Positions 1 through 7,424 of a stretch of DNA of 15,455 nucleotides are shown in pieces. Each line of letters opens with the position of its first letter. Positions within the stretch are counted from its first letter, which is position 1. The position numbers and the translations under genes are program-made. The DNA comes from Candidatus Omnitrophota bacterium (GTDB taxonomy: Bacteria; Ratteibacteria; UBA8468; B48-G9; JAFGKM01), in NCBI GenBank assembly GCA_023818745.1, contig JAMWBY010000024.1:1-15455 (forward strand), read 5' to 3'. The notes beneath the pieces were generated by a model that made no database searches, was not told the origin of the DNA, and was given only the letters and a program-made list of their open reading frames with translations.

Positions 1-527
1 CCATGAAATCCATATTTTCTTATTTTATGTTTTTCATAAAAACTATATGGAATTGCATATAAATATGACACTTTTGGCAATGTTGTATGAAAGGCAGTAT
101 CAAAAGAAGCACATTGAATACTCTGAGGGAATAATTGCATACATCCTTTTATACCAGTAAGATTATGTGGATTATGAAGTGGAGCAAGAAATAAATGATC
201 TTCTATCTTTTTTATAACTTCTTCATCTATTTTCACACTCCCTGTAAAACCCTCTCCTCCATGAACGACTCTATGTCCAATTCCCTTTATTTCTTCAATA
301 TTTTTTATTTCATTTTTAAGCAAAGTGTCTGCAATTAGTTCAAGTCCCTTTTGGTGAGAACTTACTTTTAAATTTTCTTCAATTTTTACTCTTCCATAAT
401 ATTTAAAAATAGAAATTTCCTCTCCTATTTTTTCTACACTACCTGAAGAAATAAGTTCTTCTTCCGGCATCTCAAATAGTTTAAATTTTATAGAAGAACT
501 TCCACAATTAATAACGAGAATTTTCAT
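1..527 (-). CDS. ackA: Acetate kinase, N-terminal part (cut by window edge)
   Basis: AckA converts acetate and ATP to acetyl-phosphate and ADP, reversibly. It works in the cytoplasm with Pta to make ATP from acetyl-CoA or to activate acetate. Only the first 175 codons lie in the window; the 3' end is beyond base 1. The translation opens with the phosphate-binding motif MKILVINCGSSSIKFKLF. It continues with GHRVVHGGEGFTGS, the substrate-binding stretch APLHNPHNLTGI, FDTAFH with its catalytic-type Asp, and YGFHG at the edge, all in family order. The start (ATG at 527-525) overlaps the acpP stop as ATGA, so translation is probably coupled to acpP. Its usual partner pta is in the same run but separated by two genes. 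Identification is certain; the state of the C-terminal half cannot be judged. Confidence 0.97.
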   Translation of the reverse strand, partial: MKILVINCGSSSIKFKLFEMPEEELISSGSVEKIGEEISIFKYYGRVKIEENLKVSSHQKGLELIADTLLKNEIKNIEEIKGIGHRVVHGGEGFTGSVKIDEEVIKKIEDHLFLAPLHNPHNLTGIKGCMQLFPQSIQCASFDTAFHTTLPKVSYLYAIPYSFYEKHKIRKYGFH

Positions 528-772
528 TTTTTAGCAATATATTCTTTAATAAATTCAACTGCTTTACCAACTGTTTTTACTTCAAGAGCCTTTTCTTCAT
601 CCATTTCTATACCAAATTTTTCTTCAAAAGCAGCTACCAATTCCAAACTTTGCACACTTTCGGCCCCTAAATCTTCAACAAACCTATCCTCTAATCCTAT
701 CTTATCCTTATCAACACCAAGAACTTCAGAAACAACTTCTTTTACCTTTTCAAGAATTTCTGCTTCATTCAT
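524..772 (-). CDS. acpP: Acyl carrier protein (ESV-type phosphopantetheine site)
   Basis: An 82-aa acidic four-helix carrier protein that holds acyl chains on a 4'-phosphopantetheine arm during fatty-acid (and lipid A) synthesis. Length and composition fit the family. The modification site reads DLGAESVQSLELV, with Ser39 as the expected attachment serine. The usual DSL is replaced by ESV, and the following helix II (ELVAAFEEKFGIEM) is normal. The start has a strong Shine-Dalgarno (AGGAGGA at 777-783) six bases before the ATG. Its stop overlaps the ackA start (ATGA). No other fatty-acid synthesis gene is here apart from plsC upstream, so it could be the housekeeping ACP or a second, specialised one. 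Family assignment is firm; I use acpP loosely. Confidence 0.93.
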   Translation of the reverse strand: MNEAEILEKVKEVVSEVLGVDKDKIGLEDRFVEDLGAESVQSLELVAAFEEKFGIEMDEEKALEVKTVGKAVEFIKEYIAKK

Positions 773-781
773 GTTATCCTC

Positions 782-2044
782 CTATTTTGTTTTTTTTCTG
801 CTTTTTTCAATATATGTTTTTCTTTCAACTTCAGTCATTTCATAAACTTTCTTTATTACTTCCTCCTCCTCTGGTAAAAGAACTCTTTTTCTCCTTTCCA
901 TTGAAATTTTTGCTGTATTTAAGGAATATTCAATACCATAGCCCTTCATAAATTTACCATTTACAAACCAAACAAAAGATGGAAAATATTTGGGAAGAAT
1001 ATTTTCTGCAGTGATATTACACATCAATCCAACAATTGTTCCTGTATTAAATAAGGTTCCGATACTTGTTTTTGTATGGTCACCAATAAATGAACCTACT
1101 TTAAGATCTCCTGTATCAACTGGTTTACCATTTAAATAAACACTAACATTTGAGTAATCATTTTTCAAATCACTATTTGTTGTTAATGCACCTAAATTTA
1201 CAAACTCACCTATATAACTATGTCCTATAAAGCCATCATGATACTTATTAGAATAAGAATGGAAAATGCTTTCCTCTACTTCACCACCAACTCTACAGAC
1301 AGGACCTAAACTATTTCCTTCTCTTATTTTTGCTCCAGGCATAATTTGGGTTTTTTCTCCAATATATGAGGGACCTATAATTACTGAAAAGGGGAAAATT
1401 TTTGCTCCTTCATCTATATATACTGGGCCTTCACTTGAATCAAGAACCACAAAAGGATAAATTTCTGCTGTTGGTGCAACATAAACATTTCTTTCGGAAC
1501 CATAAACTGATGCTTTTTCTGAAAATTTCCCCAAAATTCCATTTTCTCCATTTTTTTCAAATTCAAACTTTATAATCTGAGAATTATAATGTATAAGATT
1601 CCATGGATAATTTAAAATTATAAAATCGGTTTCTTCTGATTTTACATTTATTAATATGTTTTTTATAAATTCATCCAAATTCCCATTCCAATATTTATTA
1701 ACTTGTTCCTTTTTAATCAATCCATAAACAACATCTCCGTCTTTTGTATATAAAATTTCTTCTTTTAAACTAAAATCAATGTTTCTATCAATAAGCCATC
1801 TTCCATTAATTATAAGAATATCATCTTTCCAAAAATCATTTTCATTGATTTTATACTCGTATTTTTTTCTACATAATTTCACAAGATAATCTCTAACCCA
1901 TAAAATAATTTCTCCTTCAGGTAAAACCGAAATGATTTTTTCCAAAATAGAATTAAATCCACATCTTAACTCAAATACAGGTCTTATATAAGAAAGTGGA
2001 GTAAAATTTATCCATTTTTCATCTTCATAAATTAAAATTTTCAT
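782..2044 (-). CDS. GlmU-family sugar nucleotidyltransferase / hexapeptide acyltransferase
   Basis: A 420-aa two-domain protein of the alternative GlmU family, thought to make UDP-GlcNAc-type nucleotide sugars in the cytoplasm. The N-terminus has FTPLSYIRPVFELRCGF (residues 14-30), which marks this family; the GxGTRM loop of ordinary GlmU is absent. Residues about 186-350 form a left-handed beta-helix of hexapeptide repeats (VYIDEGAKIFPFSVII, GPSYIGEKTQIMPGAKI). The acyltransferase core includes KYHDGFIGHSYIGEFVNLGA (267-286), LTTNSDLKNDY and HTKTSIGTLFNTGTIVG. A lysine/glutamate-rich tail follows residue 380. The start has AGGAGG five bases upstream. It sits between pta and acpP and downstream of nagB, so a hexosamine-1-phosphate substrate is plausible but inferred. 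Whether both activities exist is unknown, so I give no symbol. Confidence 0.85.
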   Translation of the reverse strand: MKILIYEDEKWINFTPLSYIRPVFELRCGFNSILEKIISVLPEGEIILWVRDYLVKLCRKKYEYKINENDFWKDDILIINGRWLIDRNIDFSLKEEILYTKDGDVVYGLIKKEQVNKYWNGNLDEFIKNILINVKSEETDFIILNYPWNLIHYNSQIIKFEFEKNGENGILGKFSEKASVYGSERNVYVAPTAEIYPFVVLDSSEGPVYIDEGAKIFPFSVIIGPSYIGEKTQIMPGAKIREGNSLGPVCRVGGEVEESIFHSYSNKYHDGFIGHSYIGEFVNLGALTTNSDLKNDYSNVSVYLNGKPVDTGDLKVGSFIGDHTKTSIGTLFNTGTIVGLMCNITAENILPKYFPSFVWFVNGKFMKGYGIEYSLNTAKISMERRKRVLLPEEEEVIKKVYEMTEVERKTYIEKSRKKTK

Positions 2045-2059
2045 TATTTCCTCCTGTGT

Positions 2060-3034
2060 TTAACTCATTAAACAAGTAATAACAGTTGTCATAATTATGT
2101 CTTTAACCTTTGCACCTCTTGATAAATCACTAACTGGTTTTGCAAATCCCTGTAACACCGGTCCATACGCCTGTGCATTTCCCAAATATTGGGTAATTTT
2201 GTAAGCAATATTTCCAGAATTTAAATCGGGGAATATTAAAACATTTGCCCTTCCCGCAACAGATGAATATTCTTTCATTTTCTTTTTGGCTACTTCTTCA
2301 TTTATTGCCGTATCAACTTGAAATTCTCCATCTATATCAAATTCGCTGTTTTTTTCTTTTGCTATCTTTACTGCTTTTTGAACTTTTTCAACCATTGGAT
2401 GCGATGCAGAACCTTTTGTTGAAAAAGAAAGAAAAGCAACTTTTGGTATCTCTTTCATTAATTTTTTATAATTAATTGCTGTTGCAATTCCTATTTCTGC
2501 GAGTTGATTTTCGTCAGGACATATATTTACAGCACAGTCAGCATAGAAATAAACTTTTCCATTTGGCAACACCATTATAAAAAAACTTGATGGTGTTTTT
2601 ATCCCTTCTGAAAAACCAACTGTTAGGGCTGCTGCCTGTATTACATTTGCTGTTGTATTTGCTGCACCTGCAACCATAGAATCACATTTCCCAGTATCAA
2701 CCATTAACCCTCCAAAAATAAGTGGTCTCTTCACAATTTTTTCGGCAACACTTTTATTTATATTTTTTCTTTTTTCACAGTATCTATTAATAAACTCTTC
2801 AAAAAATTCTGAATTTTCAGGTTCAACAATTTCTATTTCCTCAATATTATTAATACCTAATTTTTTACTCATTTCTAAAATTCTTTCTTTCTTACCTAAC
2901 AAAACAGGAGTAGCAATCTTTTCTTTTAATAATTCAGAAACAGACATTAAAATTCTTTCATCTTCTCCTTCTGGGAAAACAACTTTTTTATTTAAATTTT
3001 TAACCTCTGCTACAAATTCTTCTATTTTACTCAT
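2060..3034 (-). CDS. pta: Phosphate acetyltransferase
   Basis: Pta interconverts acetyl-CoA plus phosphate with acetyl-phosphate plus CoA; with AckA it forms the acetate pathway. At 324 aa it is the short, single-domain form without the N-terminal DRTGG/regulatory extension of enterobacterial Pta. Family motifs appear in order: FPEGEDERIL (20-29), GGLMVDTGKCDSMVAGA (108-124), YADCAVNICPDENQLAEIG (164-182), SFSTKGSASHP (203-213), FPDLNSGNIAYK (268-279) and GPVLQGFAKPVSDLSRGA (291-308). The ATG has a good Shine-Dalgarno (AAAGGAG) that overlaps the stop of nagB ten bases upstream. It lies in the same leftward run as ackA, but not directly next to it. The motifs rule out the related phosphotransbutyrylase as first choice. 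Confidence 0.96.
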   Translation of the reverse strand: MSKIEEFVAEVKNLNKKVVFPEGEDERILMSVSELLKEKIATPVLLGKKERILEMSKKLGINNIEEIEIVEPENSEFFEEFINRYCEKRKNINKSVAEKIVKRPLIFGGLMVDTGKCDSMVAGAANTTANVIQAAALTVGFSEGIKTPSSFFIMVLPNGKVYFYADCAVNICPDENQLAEIGIATAINYKKLMKEIPKVAFLSFSTKGSASHPMVEKVQKAVKIAKEKNSEFDIDGEFQVDTAINEEVAKKKMKEYSSVAGRANVLIFPDLNSGNIAYKITQYLGNAQAYGPVLQGFAKPVSDLSRGAKVKDIIMTTVITCLMS

Positions 3035-3044
3035 TTTTACTCCT

Positions 3045-3839
3045 TTAGAAAATTCTAAAATTTATTTTTTTCTCTGCTTCATAAGCAAATTTATAATACT
3101 CTTTTCTTCTTAAATGACTAGATGCCTCTTCATCTAAAATAACAGTAACTTTGGGATGAAGTTGTAAAGCAGAGGCTGTAATCTGAGATGTTATTGGTCC
3201 TTCAATTGCTTTTGCAACTACTTCTGCCTTTTTGCTTCCGTTTGCCAAAAGAATTATTTCTCTTGCCTCAAGTATTGTTCCTACTCCCATAGTTAAAGCA
3301 AATTTTGGAACATCTTCTATTTTTTCAAAAAATCTTGAATTATCTTTTATTGTCTGTTCATCAAGAGCAACAAGCCGCGTTCTTGAATAAATAGAAGAAC
3401 CTGGTTCATTAAACCCAATATGACCATCCCCTCCAATGCCAAGAATTTGAAGATCTATACCACCTAAGTTTTTTATCATCTCCTCATACTTTTTGCAGTA
3501 TTCTTCAATTTCATCAATTGGAATTTTTCCATCTGGAACATGGGTATTTTCTTTTTTAATGTTAATTTCATTAAATAAATTAGTATCCATAAAATATCTG
3601 TAACTCTGTGGATGGTCTCCAGAAAGTCCATAATATTCATCAAGATTAAAAGTTATTACTTTGGAAAAATCAAGTCCTTCTTCTTTGTGCATTCTTATGA
3701 GTTCTTTATAAAGGCCGATTGGAGTGCTCCCTGTTGCAAGTCCAAGAATGCAATTGGACTTTTTAATAATCAATTCTTTCACTAATTTACCTGCCTCTTT
3801 GCTCATTTCTTCATAATTTTTAACTATTATCACTCTCAT
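3045..3839 (-). CDS. nagB: Glucosamine-6-phosphate deaminase
   Basis: NagB converts glucosamine-6-phosphate to fructose-6-phosphate and ammonia, reversibly, linking amino sugars and glycolysis. The 264-aa length is normal. Signatures: LGLATGSTPIGLYKEL (phosphate binding, from residue 32), NLDEYYGLSGDHPQSY with the catalytic Asp67, and LGIGGDGHIGFNEPGSS with Asp138, His140 and Glu145. IEGPITSQITASALQLHP follows near the C-terminus. All key residues are present. The start lies inside the 3' end of rpsA (20-bp overlap). It is supported by its own strong Shine-Dalgarno, AGGAGG at 3846-3851, so translation can initiate independently. No nagA or transporter is visible. Being beside a GlmU-family gene, it might run in the biosynthetic direction, which is inference. 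Confidence 0.95.
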   Translation of the reverse strand: MRVIIVKNYEEMSKEAGKLVKELIIKKSNCILGLATGSTPIGLYKELIRMHKEEGLDFSKVITFNLDEYYGLSGDHPQSYRYFMDTNLFNEINIKKENTHVPDGKIPIDEIEEYCKKYEEMIKNLGGIDLQILGIGGDGHIGFNEPGSSIYSRTRLVALDEQTIKDNSRFFEKIEDVPKFALTMGVGTILEAREIILLANGSKKAEVVAKAIEGPITSQITASALQLHPKVTVILDEEASSHLRRKEYYKFAYEAEKKINFRIF

Positions 3840-5172
3840 TCTTTTCCTCCTTTTTATTTTTTAAATGATCATCAAGTTGTTTCATCCCTAGTGAAATTTT
3901 TCTATTTTCAGGGTCCATTTCCAATATCATAACTTCTATTTTTTGTCCTTTCCTTAAAACTTCAGAAGGATGTTTTATCGAATCTCCTGCAATATTAGAA
4001 ATATGCAAAAGACCATCTATCCCTTTCTCCAATTCAACAAAAGCACCATAATCTGTTATGTGATAAACTTTACCGGTAACAATACTTCCCACAGGGTATT
4101 TTTTGGCTATTTCAGGCCAGGGATTAGGTTCAAGTTGTTTTAAACTAAATGAAATCTTTTCTTCATCTTTTTTTATATCAATAACTTTTACTTTAATTAT
4201 ATCACCTGGAGCAAGCATTTCAGATGGGTGTTTAATTTTTCCAGTCCAAGATAGCTCAGAAATATGTAAAAGTCCTTCCAATCCTTCTTCAAGTTTAATA
4301 AAAGCACCATAGTCGGTAATATTAACTATTTTTCCCTCAACAACACAACCAATTGGATATTTTTCTTCTACTCTATCCCAAGGATTGGGAGTTTTCTGTT
4401 TTAAACCAAAAGAAACAGTTTGTTTTTCTAAATTTACATCAAGAATTACAACTTCTACTTTTTCTCCTATGCTCAAAATCTGCGAAGGATGACTTATTCT
4501 TCCCCAACTCATATCGTTAATATGAAGAAGTCCTACTATTCCATAATCAATTTCAATAAATGCACCATAATCAACAATATTTTTCACTACTCCACTTATC
4601 AGTTGATTTTTATTCAAACTTTTTAAATATTCTATTTTTTGTCTTTCTTTCTCTTCTTCAAGATACTTTTTTCTTGAAACAACAACATTTTTTCTTAAAC
4701 TATCAAGTTTTAAAATTTTAAAAAATGATACCATGCCAACATACTCATTTGGATTTTTAATTGGAACAATGTCTGTCTGAGAAGATGGTAAAAAAGCAAC
4801 AACTCCTATATCAACCCTATAACCACCTTTAACTCTTTTAAATATTGTTCCTTCTATAGGTAAATCATTTTTAAATTTTTCCTCTATTTTTTCCCAATTT
4901 AATAAAATATCTGCTTTTTCTTTTGAAAGTGGAATAAAACCATTTGAATCAGGGTCAAGTGACTCAATAACGACAAAAACTTCATCTCCTATCTTAATAT
5001 TTTCTTTTTTTCCTTTAAAATCGTCTCTTGGAGTTAAACCTTCTGACTTAAAACCTATATCAATTATAACTTCTTCATTTAAAATATTTACAATTCTTCC
5101 TTTAATTAGTGAACCGGCTTTATAACTTGCTATTTTTTCTTCCAGTAATTTGTTTACTTTCATATTTATCAT
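3820..5172 (-). CDS. rpsA: Ribosomal protein S1 (five S1 domains)
   Basis: A 450-aa S1-family protein that binds mRNA at the 30S subunit and helps recruit poorly structured or weak-SD messages. Five S1 (OB-fold) repeats can be seen at about residues 19-87, 104-169, 190-258, 275-345 and 360-433. The last three carry near-perfect copies of DYGAF(I/V)E/K, GLLHIS/N and HPSE/Q. The first two are more divergent, as usual for the ribosome-binding end; E. coli S1 has six. The C-terminal tail is charged (KNKKEEKNESDNS). The start is taken at 5172 because AAGGAGG (5181-5187) lies eight bases upstream; the ATG at 5163 would be too far. The ATG abuts the ispH stop (TAGATG), and its SD is encoded by the last ispH codons. 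Confidence 0.94.
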   Translation of the reverse strand: MINMKVNKLLEEKIASYKAGSLIKGRIVNILNEEVIIDIGFKSEGLTPRDDFKGKKENIKIGDEVFVVIESLDPDSNGFIPLSKEKADILLNWEKIEEKFKNDLPIEGTIFKRVKGGYRVDIGVVAFLPSSQTDIVPIKNPNEYVGMVSFFKILKLDSLRKNVVVSRKKYLEEEKERQKIEYLKSLNKNQLISGVVKNIVDYGAFIEIDYGIVGLLHINDMSWGRISHPSQILSIGEKVEVVILDVNLEKQTVSFGLKQKTPNPWDRVEEKYPIGCVVEGKIVNITDYGAFIKLEEGLEGLLHISELSWTGKIKHPSEMLAPGDIIKVKVIDIKKDEEKISFSLKQLEPNPWPEIAKKYPVGSIVTGKVYHITDYGAFVELEKGIDGLLHISNIAGDSIKHPSEVLRKGQKIEVMILEMDPENRKISLGMKQLDDHLKNKKEEKNESDNS

Positions 5173-6033
5173 CTATAACACCTCCTTATATTTATTCTTT
5201 TTAAAATATTTCACTACTTCATCTATAAAAAAATATGGGGTTGATGTTCCCGAAACAATTCCTATACTTTTAAATCTATCATAATGAATTTTATTTAAAT
5301 CTAAAAATTTTTCAATATAAAATGTATTTTTACATATCTTTTTGCAAACCTTATATAACTTTTTTGTATTTGAACTTTCTTTTCCACCAAGCACTAATAC
5401 AGCATCTACATCTTGTGCAATTTTCATTGCTTCTTTTTCTCTTTCTTCTGTTATTTTACAGATAGTATTTAAAACTAAAATTTCACTTGCTGAAATTTTC
5501 TTCATAATATTTTCTATAACTTCAAGATATTTTTTAAAATTTAAAGTCGTCTGCCCTACTATTAAAATTTTATTATAACTTCTATTTTTTATTTTTTCAA
5601 CATCTTCTTTATCTTCTAAAACCTCTACTTTTGCTCCATATCCTTTAATTCCTAAAACTTCTGGATGATTTTTATTTCCAATAATTATAACATAATGTCC
5701 TTTTTTGTTCCAATTTTCCACCAGGTAATGTATTCTTTTTACGAAAGGACAAGTCATATCAAAAATCTTCTTATTCTCTTTTTTAAGTTTTTCTATTTCT
5801 TTTTTGCTTAAACCATGGGATCTAACAATAAAATATTTACCTTTTATCTCTTCTATTGAATTACATATTACCAAACCCCTCTTTTTTAATTTTTCAATTA
5901 CAAGTGGGTTATGAACAATATTGCCGATTGTATATAAAGATGATATTGTTTCAAGCAATTTCTCTGCTGTTTCTACAGCCCGTTTTACTCCAAAGCAGAA
6001 TCCAATGTTTTTAGCGATAATTAACTTTTTCAT
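5173..6033 (-). CDS. ispH: 4-hydroxy-3-methylbut-2-enyl diphosphate reductase
   Basis: IspH is the last enzyme of the MEP isoprenoid pathway, reducing HMBPP to IPP and DMAPP with a [4Fe-4S] cluster. The 286-aa protein has all three cluster cysteines: Cys13 in NIGFCFGVKRAVETAEK, Cys95 in DMTCPFVKRIH and Cys192 in LNTICKITEER. It also has the substrate-binding histidines His41 (GNIVHNP), His73 (VRSHG) and His123, with Glu125 (NHPEV). GQTT (160-163) and SGTSTP close the family pattern. The start overlaps the plsC stop (ATGA), so coupling is likely; there is only a weak purine stretch upstream. It is followed with no gap by rpsA. This order matches Clostridia, where IspH and S1 can be one polypeptide; here they are separate. 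Confidence 0.96.
   Translation of the reverse strand: MKKLIIAKNIGFCFGVKRAVETAEKLLETISSLYTIGNIVHNPLVIEKLKKRGLVICNSIEEIKGKYFIVRSHGLSKKEIEKLKKENKKIFDMTCPFVKRIHYLVENWNKKGHYVIIIGNKNHPEVLGIKGYGAKVEVLEDKEDVEKIKNRSYNKILIVGQTTLNFKKYLEVIENIMKKISASEILVLNTICKITEEREKEAMKIAQDVDAVLVLGGKESSNTKKLYKVCKKICKNTFYIEKFLDLNKIHYDRFKSIGIVSGTSTPYFFIDEVVKYFKKNKYKEVL
5181..5187 (-). promoter_or_regulatory. Shine-Dalgarno of rpsA inside ispH
   Basis: AAGGAGG on the minus strand lies within the codons for the last residues of IspH (Lys-Glu-Val region). It is eight bases from the rpsA ATG at 5172. It decides between two in-frame ATGs (5172 and 5163) in favour of the first and allows strong re-initiation after the ispH stop. 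Confidence 0.8.
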
Positions 6034-6623
6034 TTCAACTTTCTTATTACATCCATTATATTCTTTGAAATTTCTGTATAATTTCCATTTTCAAAATACA
6101 TTGGTTTCCCAATAAATACCTTTACCTTTGCTATCCTTATAAACTTTTTATTTACAGGCAATGCTTTATCTGTTCCTATTATTCTTACAGGAATAACAGG
6201 AACTTTACTCTTAACAGCAAGAAATCCAATTCCTGGTTTTCCATCTTTTATAATTCCATTAATACTTCTTGTTCCTTCTGGGAAAATAACTATACCTTCT
6301 CCCTTTTTTAATATCTCCAGTCCTTTTCTCAAAACCAATGACATTGATGTGTCTCTTTCTAAAGGAATAGCTCCTAAAAGTTTAATAAGTTTTGAAAAAC
6401 CTTTTATTTTAAACAAGGAACTTTTTGCAAAGAAATGAAGCATTCTTGGACAAACATAACCAATTGTTGGTGGGTCAAGAAAACTTAAATGATTTGAAGC
6501 AACTATGAACCCACCTCTTTTGGGAAAATTTTCTCTTCCTTTTACTTCAATTGCAAAAAATAAATTATAAACAAAAAAACCTATAAATTTAGCAGAGAGA
6601 TAAAGAAATCTTTCCAATATCAT
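6030..6623 (-). CDS. plsC: 1-acyl-sn-glycerol-3-phosphate acyltransferase
   Basis: PlsC adds the second acyl chain to lysophosphatidic acid to give phosphatidic acid at the inner membrane. At 197 aa it is a short but complete family member. The catalytic HX4D motif is NHLSFLDPP (His45, Asp50). Then come the acceptor-binding FPEGTRS (114-120) and VPVIPVRIIG (141-150). The N-terminus (residues about 4-25, LERFLYLSAKFIGFFVYNLFF) is a likely membrane anchor. Its stop overlaps the ispH start as ATGA, and its own start overlaps the stop of the TPR gene as ATGA, placing it in the middle of a coupled chain. The acyl donor (ACP or CoA) cannot be told. A closely related acyltransferase role is the only real alternative. 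Confidence 0.9.
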   Translation of the reverse strand: MILERFLYLSAKFIGFFVYNLFFAIEVKGRENFPKRGGFIVASNHLSFLDPPTIGYVCPRMLHFFAKSSLFKIKGFSKLIKLLGAIPLERDTSMSLVLRKGLEILKKGEGIVIFPEGTRSINGIIKDGKPGIGFLAVKSKVPVIPVRIIGTDKALPVNKKFIRIAKVKVFIGKPMYFENGNYTEISKNIMDVIRKLK

Positions 6624-6985
6624 TTTAGCATTTTCAATAATATTTTAAATTTTTCACTTTTTCTAAGATTTTCAAGATCAGGGTCTTTTAAAATATATTT
6701 CTTGTTTTTAAAACCAAGTATAATAGCGATTTTTAAATATTTAAAAGATTTTTCTATATCTCCAATTAATAAATAATCACATGCTAAATTATAATAAGAA
6801 ATTGCATCTAATTTCATCAATTCAGCAATTTTTTTATCAAATTTTAGAGCTTTTTTATGTTTTTTTGAAAAAAGACATATTCTGGATAACTGAAAAAAAA
6901 CTTCTAAAAATTCAGAATTTAAATTTGCCAATCTTTCATAAAATTTTTTCTCAATAAGAATTCTTTCTTCTTGTGATTCTCCCAT
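6620..6985 (-). CDS. Small TPR-repeat protein
   Basis: A 121-aa cytosolic helical protein of unknown role. Residues 61-94 form a clear tetratricopeptide repeat (AISYYNLACDYLLIGDIEKS onward). It is followed by a typical closing stretch, DPDLENLRKSEKFKILLKML (101-120), often seen at the end of TPR proteins. Residues 10-58 look like one or two more degenerate helical pairs. TPRs bind other proteins, so this is presumably an adaptor, but no partner can be named. No Shine-Dalgarno is seen. The ATG lies three bases after the stop of the small membrane protein upstream, and its stop overlaps plsC (ATGA). It is therefore probably made by coupled translation with both. Real gene: likely; function: unknown. 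Confidence 0.75.
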   Translation of the reverse strand: MGESQEERILIEKKFYERLANLNSEFLEVFFQLSRICLFSKKHKKALKFDKKIAELMKLDAISYYNLACDYLLIGDIEKSFKYLKIAIILGFKNKKYILKDPDLENLRKSEKFKILLKMLK

Positions 6986-6988
6986 TTT

Positions 6989-7162
6989 TCAAATTTTAAA
7001 ATATAGAAAAATAACTAAGATAAAAAAGAACAAAGACAAGAAAAAAATTAATTTATATTTTTTACTTATGGGAAGTTTTTTTGTAAAGATATATCCAATA
7101 AAAGAATATACTATAAATCCTAAACAAGCGCCTATCAAAATAGAAAATATTTTTATTTTCAT
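6989..7162 (-). CDS. Small two-helix membrane protein (57 aa)
   Basis: An unrecognised 57-codon ORF filling what would otherwise be a gap between two genes. Its ATG (7162-7160) overlaps the stop of the 87-aa gene as ATGA, and its TGA lies three bases before the next start. The ORF therefore fits the spacing of its neighbours exactly, the main reason to believe it. The product begins MKIKIFSILIGACLGFIVYS. It has two hydrophobic segments (about residues 5-26 and 39-55) separated by a basic loop, TKKLPISKKYK. That predicts a helical hairpin in the inner membrane with the loop on the cytoplasmic side. No catalytic motif, signal peptidase site or metal ligand set is visible. It could be a small membrane anchor or assembly partner. 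No family recognised. Confidence 0.6.
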   Translation of the reverse strand: MKIKIFSILIGACLGFIVYSFIGYIFTKKLPISKKYKLIFFLSLFFFILVIFLYFKI

Positions 7163-7422
7163 TGCTCTATTATATCTTCAAGTAGTGTAATAGCAACTAC
7201 TTTTGATTTTAAAATTTTAACTTTTTTCCTATTTGGAATAACACCATCTTTTTTAATCATCATTAAATATTCCTGTTTACTCAGAGATGTTTCTGAAATA
7301 TCAAATGCATCTGCTTCTTCCAAATAAATATATGATTCATCCTCCTTTATAATTTTACCTATATAAATCCAACTTGTAGAAGTATCAACAACTACTTCTT
7401 TTTTATCTTTATAAATTTTCAT
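7159..7422 (-). CDS. Conserved hypothetical protein (87 aa, beta-rich)
   Basis: The 87-aa product is soluble, with alternating short beta-type stretches. It opens with STSWIYIGKIIKEDESYIYL (residues 15-34). It then has an acidic patch EEADAFDISE and a conserved-looking basic strand region, GVIPNRKKVKILKSKVVAI. The layout (strand, turn, EADAFD, then NRKKV...VVAI) resembles a family of small uncharacterised proteins I associate from memory with Planctomycetota-like bacteria. It could be an Sm-like or small barrel RNA/protein-binding fold. The start is two bases after the dtd stop and has no clear Shine-Dalgarno. Its stop overlaps the small membrane ORF. Function unknown; that it is a real gene is likely from the gene packing. 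Confidence 0.7.
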   Translation of the reverse strand: MKIYKDKKEVVVDTSTSWIYIGKIIKEDESYIYLEEADAFDISETSLSKQEYLMMIKKDGVIPNRKKVKILKSKVVAITLLEDIIEQ

Positions 7423-7424
7423 TT

